Shown here piece after piece: positions 53,522-63,036 of a stretch of 64,000 nucleotides of DNA. A program made the translations under genes and the position numbers. Below the pieces are notes generated by a model. That model was not told the DNA's origin. It did not search any database and saw nothing but the letters and a program-made list of their open reading frames with translations. Each line of letters starts with the position of its first letter. The stretch's first letter is position 1. Origin of the DNA: Asparagopsis taxiformis (Eukaryota; Rhodophyta; Florideophyceae; Bonnemaisoniales; Bonnemaisoniaceae); the NCBI GenBank assembly GCA_030407315.1, contig JALQPE010002205.1, forward strand, positions 1 to 64,000, written 5' to 3'.

Positions 53522-55707
53522 CCCCCCCTCTTCCACCCTTATTCCACACCACACAGACTCCCCAACAACCGCCACCATCAACACTGGCAAACACCTCACC
53601 CAACACGACCAACACAACCGCACACATAACCCACCCACCCGAACAACCAATTCCCAGCCATGAACTACACCTCAAAATGGGACACGCCAACCCCCATACT
53701 TCGAAAATGTGCAACCCACCCATGCTCCCAGCCCTCGAGCAACACCGTCACGACCCTACCGCAGACATCAACTGCAGCTCATGTGCCACATCCAAAACCA
53801 AGGCGTCCCCGCACCGCCCCGCTGCACACACGCACCAAATTGGCCAGCACATATCCTCAGACATCTGCGGTCCAATCAGCCCCCCATCCCGCAACGGACA
53901 CCGCTACTTCATAACATTTGTAGATACGCGCTCACGTCACACAACGATCCATTGTATCCCCGACCGCACTTCAATTCCCCAACTAGTTATCAACCACATG
54001 GAACGGGTCAAAACAACTCAACATCATTATCCCTCCTTCTTTCGGTCCGACAACGCAGCGGAATATACCTCCCGTACACTTCGCGAACAACTCGCCGCTC
54101 GCGGCATCCACCACATCACCACCGTCCCCTACACCCCGGAGCAAAACAGCATCGCTGAACGAGTCAACAGTACACTGATGAACGCCGTCCGAGCATGCCT
54201 TGCACACAGCAACCTACCCCCACCATACTGGGAAGATGCCCTCTACGATTCAGTATTTAAACGCAATCGCACATTGCATACAGCGACACAACAAATTCCT
54301 GCCACCCTCTGGAATCACTCCCCACCGAAAATACAACGCCTTCTCATCTTCGGCCAATTAGGCCATGCCCCATCCTTACAACCCAAACAAAAACTGGACA
54401 ACAGAGCCACAGCAGTGCGCTACCTATACGGCATAGACGACCACACCATCATGGTACAAAACATCACCACCGGTCTATATGCACACATGTCCGCCACCGA
54501 CTTCCACCCATACGAACCCCAAAAAGACCCCACTTTAACAACTACATCAGCGTTCGCTGCTACGACGCCACCAGCTAACATCGCCACCCCACCATCACAC
54601 ATCACACCAACGACCCCGGCACCCAAATCATTGCGCATGGCACGAAAATATCCTGACGCATCACAATGGGAAGAAGCCCACAACTCCGAGTTACAAAAGC
54701 TCGATGACATGCGCGTCATTGAATGGACTCCACCGAAACAAATTCCAGCTGGCACCAAACCTATTCCCCTCACCATGGCCTATCGATACAAGCGCGACCA
54801 CGCAGGCAACATCATTGAGCACAAAGCGCGATGCGCAGTACGCGGCGACATGATGTCGCCCAACGCCCACTACAATCCAGCTGAGACAGCCACATTCTCT
54901 GCGGACAAAGCCACCATAAGACTCATTTTATGTCACGCATCCGCGCACCAGCTCCCGACGGAGCATTTTGACCTATCATCAGCATACCTCCATGAAGAAT
55001 TTACCCACGACGAACCAGTCTTCGTCAGACAACACCCATTATTCGACGGCTCTTTCAAGCACCCCGAGCACTCTGGAATCCTCCGCAAAAACCTTTACGG
55101 TACAAAACAAGGCGGAAGAATCTTCTGCAAAGGAGCCACCAACTTCCTTACAAACAATGGGTACACCCAGACCAAATCGGACCCCAGCCTATTTATCAAA
55201 ACGACCGAAAAAGGCACAACCATCATCGCAATAACGATCGACGACTTCTTGGCATGTGCGTCCACAAAAGAGCTGCTTAACGAACTCTACCACACCCTTG
55301 CACTCAAGTACTCAATCAAACGACTCGGTCCTCCTACGCGATACCTTAACTGGCAGATCGACCACACGCCAAAAGGCATATACATCTCACAGCCCCAAAT
55401 AATTCAATCCATCATCACAAAAACCAACATGAACAACGCCAAGCCACTCCATAACCTATATTCTGACGGTATCGACTTATCACCACCATCCGACAACGAA
55501 ACTGTCGATGATAGCATTGCCACAACTTACCGAGAAACACTGGGTGAGATCCGGTATCTCACTGACTCCACTCGACCCGACATTCAATTCTACACGAATT
55601 GCCTGGCCAGAGCAAGCCACAAACCGCACCCCTCGCCACTGGAAGCACCTCAAACGACTGGTTCGATTCCTCAAACATACACCAAACTATGGGATATCAT
55701 TCCCTAA
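53332..55707 (+). CDS. Copia integrase and reverse transcriptase
   Basis: Overlaps the protease frame by 190 bp in a different phase; the crossover lies in the linker. It contains HELHLKMGHAN...CSSC (pre-integrase zinc segment), integrase core signatures (SSDICGP, FRSDNAAEY, SIAERVN), and RT blocks (LSSAYLHEEF, LYGTKQGGRIF, ITIDDFLA as the YxDD site). True coding ends near 55620 (CLARASHKP), after which the RNase H part is in another frame; the tail to 55707 is out of phase. Confidence 0.8.
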   Translation: MAKSTNQSQAAHSRPAKPPAIYRTTYNPPNSTQGKQTTTQPDPNPPHVPPNHTKSTTDRHQPLTPPLPPLFHTTQTPQQPPPSTLANTSPNTTNTTAHITHPPEQPIPSHELHLKMGHANPHTSKMCNPPMLPALEQHRHDPTADINCSSCATSKTKASPHRPAAHTHQIGQHISSDICGPISPPSRNGHRYFITFVDTRSRHTTIHCIPDRTSIPQLVINHMERVKTTQHHYPSFFRSDNAAEYTSRTLREQLAARGIHHITTVPYTPEQNSIAERVNSTLMNAVRACLAHSNLPPPYWEDALYDSVFKRNRTLHTATQQIPATLWNHSPPKIQRLLIFGQLGHAPSLQPKQKLDNRATAVRYLYGIDDHTIMVQNITTGLYAHMSATDFHPYEPQKDPTLTTTSAFAATTPPANIATPPSHITPTTPAPKSLRMARKYPDASQWEEAHNSELQKLDDMRVIEWTPPKQIPAGTKPIPLTMAYRYKRDHAGNIIEHKARCAVRGDMMSPNAHYNPAETATFSADKATIRLILCHASAHQLPTEHFDLSSAYLHEEFTHDEPVFVRQHPLFDGSFKHPEHSGILRKNLYGTKQGGRIFCKGATNFLTNNGYTQTKSDPSLFIKTTEKGTTIIAITIDDFLACASTKELLNELYHTLALKYSIKRLGPPTRYLNWQIDHTPKGIYISQPQIIQSIITKTNMNNAKPLHNLYSDGIDLSPPSDNETVDDSIATTYRETLGEIRYLTDSTRPDIQFYTNCLARASHKPHPSPLEAPQTTGSIPQTYTKLWDIIP

Positions 55708-56392
55708 CGCTCCCCACCACGATCCGCTCATAGCGTACACGGACGCTGATTTTGCGAACGACCAAACGTCCAGAAAATCGATATCCGGGTCCGTACACAC
55801 CCTCTACGGCGCACCCATAAGCTGGGGATCCCAACGCCAATCACTCGTGGCCATCAGCACGTGTGAAGCAGAAATCATAGCCGCCTCTGACACAACACGC
55901 CAGACCAACTGGCTATCAGGCATGCTTACAGAATTATCCCTCATTACCCCATCCACCCCCATCCCTACGTACTCGGACTCTCAATCGGCAATACAAGTTG
56001 CCGCCCAAACTGCCCCCACTAAGCGTCGAAAATTCATCGACATTCGATTCCACCACCTTATCGACAACATTGCGCAAGGCAAAATTACTCTAACATACAT
56101 CCCCACCGACCAAATGCTCGCTGACATATTTACCAAACCCCTCCCTACCAAAACGTTCACAAGACTATCCACACAACTGCGCATTCTACCCCAATCCGAA
56201 AACAACGCCGCTACACCCCTTTCACAACCATTCCCTTCAGACATCACCGCCCCTTGGCGACAGGGGGCGTCTCAGGATGCTAATACTAAACAAACGTCGC
56301 CAAGCGGCACCTCAGTCAACTATCAGGATGCTAATAACAGACAGCCTGTCCCAGAGACCGCCGCCGGTCACAGGACAGAAGATTATACTTAA
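55508..56392 (+). CDS. Copia RNase H, C-terminal part
   Basis: Meaningful from about 55630 (RHWKHLKRLVRFLKHT). YTDADFAND and YSDSQSAIQVA supply RNase H acidic residues; TDQMLADIFTKPL is the standard copia end. It is +1 relative to the RT frame. Coding runs into the 3' LTR. Confidence 0.75.
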   Translation: MIALPQLTEKHWVRSGISLTPLDPTFNSTRIAWPEQATNRTPRHWKHLKRLVRFLKHTPNYGISFPNAPHHDPLIAYTDADFANDQTSRKSISGSVHTLYGAPISWGSQRQSLVAISTCEAEIIAASDTTRQTNWLSGMLTELSLITPSTPIPTYSDSQSAIQVAAQTAPTKRRKFIDIRFHHLIDNIAQGKITLTYIPTDQMLADIFTKPLPTKTFTRLSTQLRILPQSENNAATPLSQPFPSDITAPWRQGASQDANTKQTSPSGTSVNYQDANNRQPVPETAAGHRTEDYT

Positions 56393-56451
56393 CCACTTAA
56401 CCAAATGAATAAACTGAAGAAGGTACTCGCAAGAGACACAATCTTCTCACA
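56321..56451 (+). repeat. Copia 3' LTR
   Basis: Begins TATCAGGATG (G to A at base 2), otherwise the same as the 5' LTR over 131 bp. Confidence 0.85.
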
Positions 56452-56590
56452 TTAACAATTTGAGACGAAGGAATTAAAGAACGCAGTTTTACTGCAAGGT
56501 TTGCGGGAATTTCACCTGGCCAAACCTGGGGGGTAGGAGTGCTGTAGTCCTTCAGGTGTAACCCTGCCTGCGCATGTAGCAAATGGCCCC
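56452..56590 (+). repeat. Right part of the split ~180-bp repeat, starting with the TTAAC duplication
   Basis: Matches 57023-57158 with few differences (e.g. AACCTGGGGGG for AACCTAGGGGG). It ends at GCAAATGGCCCCC. Confidence 0.85.
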
Positions 56591-56981
56591 CCCAGAGGTG
56601 CCCAGGGTGACTATAAATTCTACAAGGTCAGCGGGATGGAGGGAGGGTTTTCAACGGAAACGGAAGACGGATCTATGGGGGGAGCGCGATGCAGTCCGGG
56701 TCGTTGGAGCTGGGAAGCGAGTCTGCTTGCCCCTTGACCTGGCTTCAGTGATCGGGTGCTGCTTGGCGATTGCCTCAGTCCTGTTATGTCGCCGTCGATA
56801 GTTTCCATTGCAGTTTCAGCCGTGATTCAATCAATCCCAGTCCAGCCCCGGTACAGGGGATGCCCCTCCAATTTTGGGTTGCGTACTGTACCCTATACAG
56901 AAAGAGTCCCCGCCAACTACTCATCGTGCCTGCACTATCGTTTTGATGTTAAAATATCTTGTGCGCGTCTTGAAATTCTAT
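56591..56981. other. Internal segment between the two ~180-bp direct repeats
   Basis: About 390 bp without a convincing gene. Short terminal direct repeats around a small non-coding core suggest a TRIM-like element, but no TG...CA ends or target duplication were found. Confidence 0.35.
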
Positions 56982-57158
56982 TAACATCTTTACCACTACC
57001 GTTCTCGGCCCAGAACACCACTTAATTTGAGACGAAGGAATTAAAGAACGCAGTTTTACTGCAAGGTTTGCGGGAATTTCACCTGGCCAAACCTAGGGGG
57101 TAGGAGTGCTGTAGTACTTCAGGTGTAACCCTACCTGCGCATGTAGCAAATGGCCCCC
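56982..57158 (+). repeat. Second, uninterrupted copy of the ~180-bp repeat
   Basis: Contains the intact joint CACCACTTAATTTGAGAC, which serves as an empty-site reference for the Copia insertion (3 bp differ from a clean excision). Confidence 0.85.
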
Positions 57159-57463
57159 AATTCCCATGTACCGTATACGGACGGGTTCTGTTCTGCGTGA
57201 GAGCAGCGAAACACGAGGGTTTCGATGATGTGGACGACGAGGCGTCAGATGGTTGCAGCGCAATGAGAGCGATGAACCGATATAGACATGAAAGTGTATT
57301 GCCTACCTGTAGGCAGACGACGAGACGCCTTTCTGAGTGAGTTCCTCTTCTAATCGGCCCGTGGAACGTGGTCAAAGGCGATGGAAGCTCCGCCACCGAT
57401 GTGCAACGGAGGAACTAGGTAGTGCCATCCGGTGGCAGCTGCACACAGAGGTGGCGAATATAC
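57159..57463. other. 3' flank of the DIRS-type element
   Basis: No gene is seen; it may include the terminal repeat of the DIRS element, not resolved. Confidence 0.35.
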
Positions 57464-58963
57464 TCAGCGACAAACGCTGTCCCAATTACGGGGACGTGAG
57501 TTGCGCGACACCAGTAAACTGGAAGGGTTTTTCTTTTCTCGCCCGGCATCGAGTCTCCTCTGCTTGAATTGATAGAGGGACACTCTGTTTGGGTGCTTGG
57601 CTCCATGACTCGTCTTGCATACGAGGCTCCAGTCTCGCTGGCGATATGAACGCTTAAGCCTACAAGGAGGGAAACAGTGAGCGGATGGGATGGTTGTAGT
57701 TGTAGATTTGGGTCGGATCGGATCACTGGGCGGTGTATTTGTCCCAATTTTGGTCCATGGAGGGTCTTTTCCGACTCTGTACTCACCATGGACTGAATCA
57801 CGCGTATCAAAATATTTCTTGAATACAAGGGACGGCTCTTTGCCGCTGGGGAGAACTGGCAAGGGTGCGGTGTCAAGGAATCCTTGATTGCTGTCCAGAA
57901 AATCACGGGACGCTTGTGCGTATCTCGTTATCATCTGCTCATGGATTGGGGAGAGCGTCATGTTCTGCACGATAGCACGCCCATTTGTTAGGTAGTGACG
58001 GAGTGATTTAATACTCTCCCATATTCCATGGATCGCTATGGAAGTCGCGGCCATGCCGTGGCAGTAGTCATGCAAAGCCCAGCCGATACGAGCAGAATGG
58101 GGAGTAAGCTTCCCGGAGAGGCCGAAGGAGCTAGCAGCTGATTTAAGCTTCGAAAGATACGTAGAGTAGCAAATAGGAAATGCGCGCCCAGTACGGGAGC
58201 ACGCTTCAGCATAGCGGTGGATTAAAGACAGCACTAGTGGTTCCCGAATCGCAGTAAATTGCAGAGGTCCGGTTTTGGCGTCTTTCACGTTAACTCCAAC
58301 GATCGATTCCGCTAAATGCTTTGTCCTCACATCTCCTTTTAAGGAGATATCTTCCCAATCTAGTTTCAAGACCTCTGAAGCCCGGAGATAGCCGCCCCAT
58401 GCAGTAGCGAGGGCTGCTGCTACAGCAGGTTGATTGTTGCACCTCAAATAATGAACTACTGCCAACAGGACATGAAGGGTGAGCGGTAACGCTGCTTTTG
58501 GTGGTGTTAATTTGTGCCAGCCTTTCAAAGTCCGGCGAGCTCGCGGAAGCAGGCGACTCAGTTCGGGCGCAACAATAGAAAGATGTGATATGAGGTTGGC
58601 CATGTCTTGTTTTCGACCCGCAGAAGCATTTTCCATCGCTTCGTTGTGCATGTAGTCGCGGAGAAGGATATCCAGCTTGTATGCGCTGGGAGGTAAGCTT
58701 CCCACTTTACTCTGAAAACGTTTGAACGCGGACAAATACTTTGCTCTTGTTGAAGTTGCTATGGTATCTCGGACGAGCGGGTAGACATCAAAAATTTCTA
58801 CGGCTTTCTGCTCGAGGTTTGACATGAAATTGGTGTCGCAGGTAGGACTGTGCAGTATATGGGGGTGCTTGCAACAATTCTGTAGGACTGCCATTGAGAA
58901 CATGCTCGCCGTACGATAGAAATTATGAGTCGAAGGTCGCCAGGGGTATGCGAGGCGGCTTGT
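57464..58963 (-). CDS. DIRS-type tyrosine recombinase
   Basis: The frame is open from 58972, directly after a TAA at 58975-58973 that separates it in phase from the RNase H block; there is no ATG at the very start, so it may be made as part of Pol by read-through. The catalytic set is visible: the first arginine in GGYLRASEVLKLDW (near 58380), HSARIGW as the H-x-x-R (near 58100), and the tyrosine in SLRHYLTNG (near 57990). This enzyme integrates circular cDNA in DIRS elements instead of a DDE integrase. The C-terminal ~170 residues past the tyrosine are of doubtful coding value. Confidence 0.8.
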   Translation of the reverse strand, partial: TSRLAYPWRPSTHNFYRTASMFSMAVLQNCCKHPHILHSPTCDTNFMSNLEQKAVEIFDVYPLVRDTIATSTRAKYLSAFKRFQSKVGSLPPSAYKLDILLRDYMHNEAMENASAGRKQDMANLISHLSIVAPELSRLLPRARRTLKGWHKLTPPKAALPLTLHVLLAVVHYLRCNNQPAVAAALATAWGGYLRASEVLKLDWEDISLKGDVRTKHLAESIVGVNVKDAKTGPLQFTAIREPLVLSLIHRYAEACSRTGRAFPICYSTYLSKLKSAASSFGLSGKLTPHSARIGWALHDYCHGMAATSIAIHGIWESIKSLRHYLTNGRAIVQNMTLSPIHEQMITRYAQASRDFLDSNQGFLDTAPLPVLPSGKEPSLVFKKYFDTRDSVHGEYRVGKDPPWTKIGTNTPPSDPIRPKSTTTTIPSAHCFPPCRLKRSYRQRDWSLVCKTSHGAKHPNRVSLYQFKQRRLDAGREKKNPSSLLVSRNSRPRNWDSVCR

Positions 58964-58972
58964 CAAACCAAT

Positions 58973-59735
58973 TTAGTAGTTGGCCCGAGTATGGGCGTCC
59001 GAAGTTGGCAGGCTGTTTGGGGCTGCGAGGGTCGGAGCGCGGTACTGCGCAGATACACGCAGGCGGGATGGAGAATCGGCTGGATTAATATCAGACGGGA
59101 TGTGGATGAAGAGTGGTTGTAGGTCATGAGCGATGACAATTGCGGCAAAGCGCCGACACGGTAGGGCAAGATCAGGAGATGAGGAGCGGCCTTTCTGGAG
59201 TGCTCCGATGGCCACCATTGAGTCAGAGAGTAAAAACAAGCGTTTTACTGTGATTGGATGGGAGACTGCCCATTCTACGGCGAGCACGGCTGCATGTGCT
59301 TCAAGCGCATTGATATGCTGTGTGCGGCTCCACTCATGTGAGAAAGCTGTGGACCATTTTGTGCACCGAACCAGAGCTGCCAGGTGCAAGTTCTGCTGCT
59401 TGTCACGCTTTTCCCGGAGACTTGAGCACGAACTTCTCGAATCCATTAATGATGCGTACTGGTACCGATGCGAAACAAACTCCAGCTGCCTCGTTGGATG
59501 CATCGAACGCAATCACGATGTCCCACGTTGTACGATTCAAGCTTACGTGTGAGAGTGGCAGGAGGCCAGCGATCGTGCGTAGTTCTTTTTTCACTGCGTC
59601 TGGGAGGTGTCGCGGGAAACACTTGCTTTGCATTTGCGTAATGAAACGAATGCAGGAGTACCGACAAGACCGGGCGGATACCCAAAGAGATCCAAATGAC
59701 ACGACCAATCGTAGCCCGCAGCTCATCGTGTGAGA
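58973..59735 (-). pseudogene. DIRS RNase H, split between two frames
   Basis: The first strand WDIVIAFDASNEAAGVCF lies in the frame 59403-59726; the rest (INALEAHAAVLAVEW, LLSDSMVAIGALQKGRSS, IPSDINPADSPSR) is in 58973-59512. The two are out of phase with each other and with RT, so at least two indels separate the parts. Confidence 0.7.
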
Positions 59736-60945
59736 TCTCAGCCGAAAGTATGCATCGCCACACGCCTGAAACCGCTAGATGTAGTTTGTTCTGCAGCGGC
59801 TGCAGGATCCGCGTTTCGAGATGAAATGACCATTCCATAAAGGGCATAGATTTTCGGATAACTTGGTTGAGCTGGGAAGACTTCGCTTGTTTTCGAGGTA
59901 GACCGTAGAATACGAAAACATCCCTACATATTCTGTTAAATTGTGTCACTGCCTCGTCCGTCCAGCCGATGGAAACTAGATTGACATCGTCAATAATATG
60001 CAGCAGTAATGCATCCCCCAGACGAAGTGATAGGAGACCTTCACCTCTTCGCAGATGCAACATTCGCGCAGTACTATTTTGCCCGAAGGCGGCATTCGAT
60101 GCTCTGAACAAGGCATAAGCCTGATGCATGCATCTTGCTGCGATAGTATGAGCAATGTATACTGCCCATTTAAAGCCCATTGGCAACGTGGCTTGAAGTG
60201 GTCGGAGATTCTCTGACAGCAAAATGGGCCGGCCAAAGTCTTCTTCAATCTTCTGCAAGGTTGCTGGAGATAAGCTACTGGCTTTGACGGGGGCCAGGGG
60301 CATAAGTCGAGATAACGCAGAGGGAAGCCTGATATTATGGAACATGTTATCAATATCAAAGTAAAATCCGGATAATGTGGCAGAATAAGGGACGCGAATG
60401 GACGAAAACATATCGGGAGACGGAAGCTCGGTGTGGGGCGGTTGAGGCATGTAGCTGTTTTGTACTCGTGGCCAGCTTATCATTCTATCATGATTTTGGT
60501 CCTTGCGAACGGCAAAGGAAGTCATCGTTATTTTCGATGCCATTGCGCGATACTCCTGTGTTTCTGATAATGGATCGGACCATGTCACAACCCCCGCTGT
60601 GTAAGCCTTTTCGATGATGGCTGGAAAGTGGCCAGTAATGGCATATACTCTATGCCCAGGTAGCGAAGCCGCCGAATCGAGCGCCTGTAGCATCGGGTTG
60701 GACAGAAAATGTAATTCCGGGTCTCTCAGCCAACTACAGACCGGTTCCGGTATGAGATGTAGCCAGCGAAGGTGCGGCGTGAGAGGCGACGCAGGGAGAT
60801 CTACACGTTGTTTGTCAAGAAGCGTGAAGGTGCCACGTTCATCCATTTTTGGAGACCCCGTGGCTTCTTGCAGCAGGTGTACTGCCTCCCATTCCGCTTC
60901 CCGGTTGCAACATGATGAGATGTGACCGAGTTTGGGAGCCTGCAA
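59446..60945 (-). CDS. DIRS reverse transcriptase
   Basis: RT blocks in order: FYFDIDNMFHNIRLP (first catalytic aspartate), LPMGFKWAVYIAH, and LLHIIDDVNLVSIG (YxDD site as IIDD, near 59990), then the thumb LPRKQAKSSQLNQ. An N-terminal ~160 residues precede the RT core. Coding value ends near 59560; the last residues are out of phase with RNase H. Confidence 0.75.
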   Translation of the reverse strand: MQAPKLGHISSCCNREAEWEAVHLLQEATGSPKMDERGTFTLLDKQRVDLPASPLTPHLRWLHLIPEPVCSWLRDPELHFLSNPMLQALDSAASLPGHRVYAITGHFPAIIEKAYTAGVVTWSDPLSETQEYRAMASKITMTSFAVRKDQNHDRMISWPRVQNSYMPQPPHTELPSPDMFSSIRVPYSATLSGFYFDIDNMFHNIRLPSALSRLMPLAPVKASSLSPATLQKIEEDFGRPILLSENLRPLQATLPMGFKWAVYIAHTIAARCMHQAYALFRASNAAFGQNSTARMLHLRRGEGLLSLRLGDALLLHIIDDVNLVSIGWTDEAVTQFNRICRDVFVFYGLPRKQAKSSQLNQVIRKSMPFMEWSFHLETRILQPLQNKLHLAVSGVWRCILSAEISHDELRATIGRVIWISLGIRPVLSVLLHSFHYANAKQVFPATPPRRSEKRTTHDRWPPATLTRKLESYNVGHRDCVRCIQRGSWSLFRIGTSTHH

Positions 60946-61729
60946 GTGAGTTTACAGGGGTTAGCTGTCTCGGGAGCAGGCGTTAAGAATTTTAGACGAT
61001 TGGAGAGCGACTCAGCGGCTCGGTTGGCAGCAGAACTTAGCGGATGGGTGAAAGGTGCAGATGCTTGCTGCCCTGAATATAGTAAATTGAGCGCAATGTG
61101 TACAGAAAAGGAGAGAGGGTCTGATATAGTGGTGGGGCTGTGAAGGGGAAAGGTCCGGCTCCGGTATTTGCGTGGTACTATAGTTGGCTCTTTGGCTCTG
61201 GAATGCTCTCTTTCGCTAGTGTCTCCCCGTATCTGCGACTGTAGTTGTTGCGTTTTCGACTCCTTACAGAAGGAATGGAACCAGGGCGCGGTGTCGGTGT
61301 TATTCGCAGCATTGCAGCATTGGTGCGCGTCTCTGCCGCAATATGCTGCATCCTTGTATTTTCTAGTACCGGCACTATCAATCCATCGTCCCTCTGAGTT
61401 TCCAATGAAGGTTTGTACCCCTCCCAAATCACTGCCCGCGTGTGTTGCGGGTTTTTGACGTATGTCTCTTCCACCTTGAGGACGGTATACAGTCGACGGA
61501 GGACCACCTCCATCCATGGGCATGACATTATGGCTACTGTAGGCGACGGGTACTGCATGAGGGTGAGATGTAACGCCCTCGCGAGTGTGAGAGCTTCCAG
61601 TTCGATCTGCTCGGGGTGCTGTCCGTTCTGCCAGCAGGGGCGTGTGCGGACGTACTGTTCGACGTTCATACCATGCTTGATGAAGTTGTAGAGTATTGAC
61701 GGGCCAATAATCTCGGATACTGCTAGCAA
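60801..61729 (-). pseudogene. DIRS gag-like region, frame broken
   Basis: The first frame 61178-61729 reads HPEQIELEALTLARALHLTLMQYPSP and VVLRRLYTVLKVEE, the kind of gag segment I associate with DIRS elements. A different frame (60801-61523) carries the likely C-terminus (SAANRAAESLSNRLKFL). Start not determined. Assignment rests mainly on position before RT. Confidence 0.45.
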
Positions 61730-62218
61730 AATTGGTGAAGTGCCGTGCGTTGGGTATTGGGGGAGCTGGGACTGTGGTGGTTAGTTCTAGAGTAGCTGGT
61801 ACGAGCCAGTGGACACGCTGTCCTTAACGAAACGAATAAGTCCACCCGCTGGTGTTTTGACTGTATGTTTGGTAGCAGAGAAAGGATAGGGTAGAGAATA
61901 GGTTAGCAGGTAGACACGGGCGTCACGACGAACGATCCACGCGTGGACTACGTTAACGGACGAGGTGGCACGTCACCGGAGGCGCTCTCAACCAAGCCCG
62001 TAGGCACTACACGCGATCAGCCTCACGTGTGGCGATGGGTAGGGAGTACGCAGCTCGACGGAGACGAAGCCTCGTTAGGCGAAAACGTAATACGTAACGT
62101 AGAAGTCAGTCGTAGACTAGAGCACGTTACCCGATCGTTGTCTTGTCCCCTTTCCCTCCCGGCACGATGCCAATACCTATATAGCCACGATGGAATCGCT
62201 TTACAGTGTAAACACTAC
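61730..62218. other. Stretch between two retroelements, no gene seen
   Basis: GC- and CpG-richer from about 61920. A TATA-like CTATATAG lies at 62178-62185 and a short palindromic TTACAGTGTAAA at 62200-62211. It may hold the DIRS terminus. Confidence 0.35.
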
Positions 62219-63000
62219 TTGTAACGTCCCCGAATGGGAAAGGACCTTGTGGGTCACACGTAGGGACCCGTTGGTCCGTTGGCCGTTGCCAGTACGTTCG
62301 TTGCACACGTGTGCCGGTTGCGCGCGCGCATGCGCCAGCAATGTTCGTGCATTGCTGTCGCCGGTCGTGTCCGCCGAAATTCGAATTCCGCGGAAAACGT
62401 AAATATTTGCAATTTCGGAATTGCCACGTATACTACACAGCCCCACCCCCACACGTGGACGTCCCGGCCACGCGAGGCCCGTCAGGACGCGCCTGAGACA
62501 CGGGGCCGTGGCGCCTCTTCGGGTACAACTGCGGACGTGGCAGTTGTCCCGAAAAATCTCGTTTAAACGTACGCGGCCCGGTTGGCTGATCGAATCGCCA
62601 CGGCGCCGGAGCGCGCGCGTGCGCTCCGGCTCTTTCGTAATCATCGAGGCCCGCCCGTTGGCATCGTCCGTCAATGCCCCGCGTAGGCGTTTCCTGCAGT
62701 CGAATGCAGTGTCCAGTTCCACCACGCGGGTGTGCTTCGATTCAGCGTGATACGCACGCAGGCCGCGGCCATTTCGTGAATCTGCCAACGGGCATTACGA
62801 CAACGATCGTCGGAAGGTTATTTAAGCCGCGGCTTAACGTGTTAGCGATCGTCGCTCACCCTTCCTCTCACCATCGACATCCAGGCCGTTGCCTTTCCTT
62901 TCCGCACTCCCTTTTCCCCCGCTGGGTACTCCTGGCTGCTTCCGTTCTCCTCGTTCTCTCGTTTCGTCTCGCCCGCGTGGCTCTCGTCCTTGTGCTCGTT
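62219..63000 (+). repeat. Putative 5' LTR and leader of an LTR retroelement
   Basis: Begins TTGTAACGTCCCCGAAT, similar to TGTAAC starts of many Gypsy LTRs. A TATA-like TTATTTAA lies at 62819-62826, then a CT-rich leader. The matching 3' LTR is outside the window, so the boundary is a guess. CpG content is much higher than in the rest of the window. Confidence 0.4.
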
Positions 63001-63036
63001 GCACTCGTCGTGAATATTGCGTACAGCGTAACCACG

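Larger units (their letters stand above)
51712..56451 (+). mobile_element. Copia-type LTR retrotransposon, about 4.7 kb
   Basis: Two 131-bp LTRs, a 5-bp TTAAC target duplication and Gag, protease, integrase, RT and RNase H in copia order. The near-identical LTRs imply recent insertion, yet the coding part has one stop and two frame changes. A possible polypurine tract (GACAGGGGGCG, ~56258-56268) precedes the 3' LTR by about 50 bp, and a copy of the LTR start (TCAGGATGCTAAT) follows it directly, so the 3' LTR may have been rearranged. Confidence 0.9.
57464..61729 (-). mobile_element. DIRS-type retrotransposon, decayed
   Basis: On the minus strand, a gag-like frame, RT, RNase H and tyrosine recombinase follow in DIRS order. 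At least two frame changes in RT-RNase H and one in the gag-like part indicate decay. Terminal repeats were not found; the limits are those of the coding part. Confidence 0.75.

Noticed and set aside
57464..58963. Tyrosine recombinase considered as a Starship captain or Crypton
   Set aside because: RT and RNase H of DIRS type lie immediately upstream on the same strand, which fits a DIRS retroelement.
62674..63036. N-terminal extension of the gag-like frame with a hydrophobic, membrane-like run
   Set aside because: It lies in the LTR/leader region downstream of a TATA-like box; the ATG at 63037 fits better.
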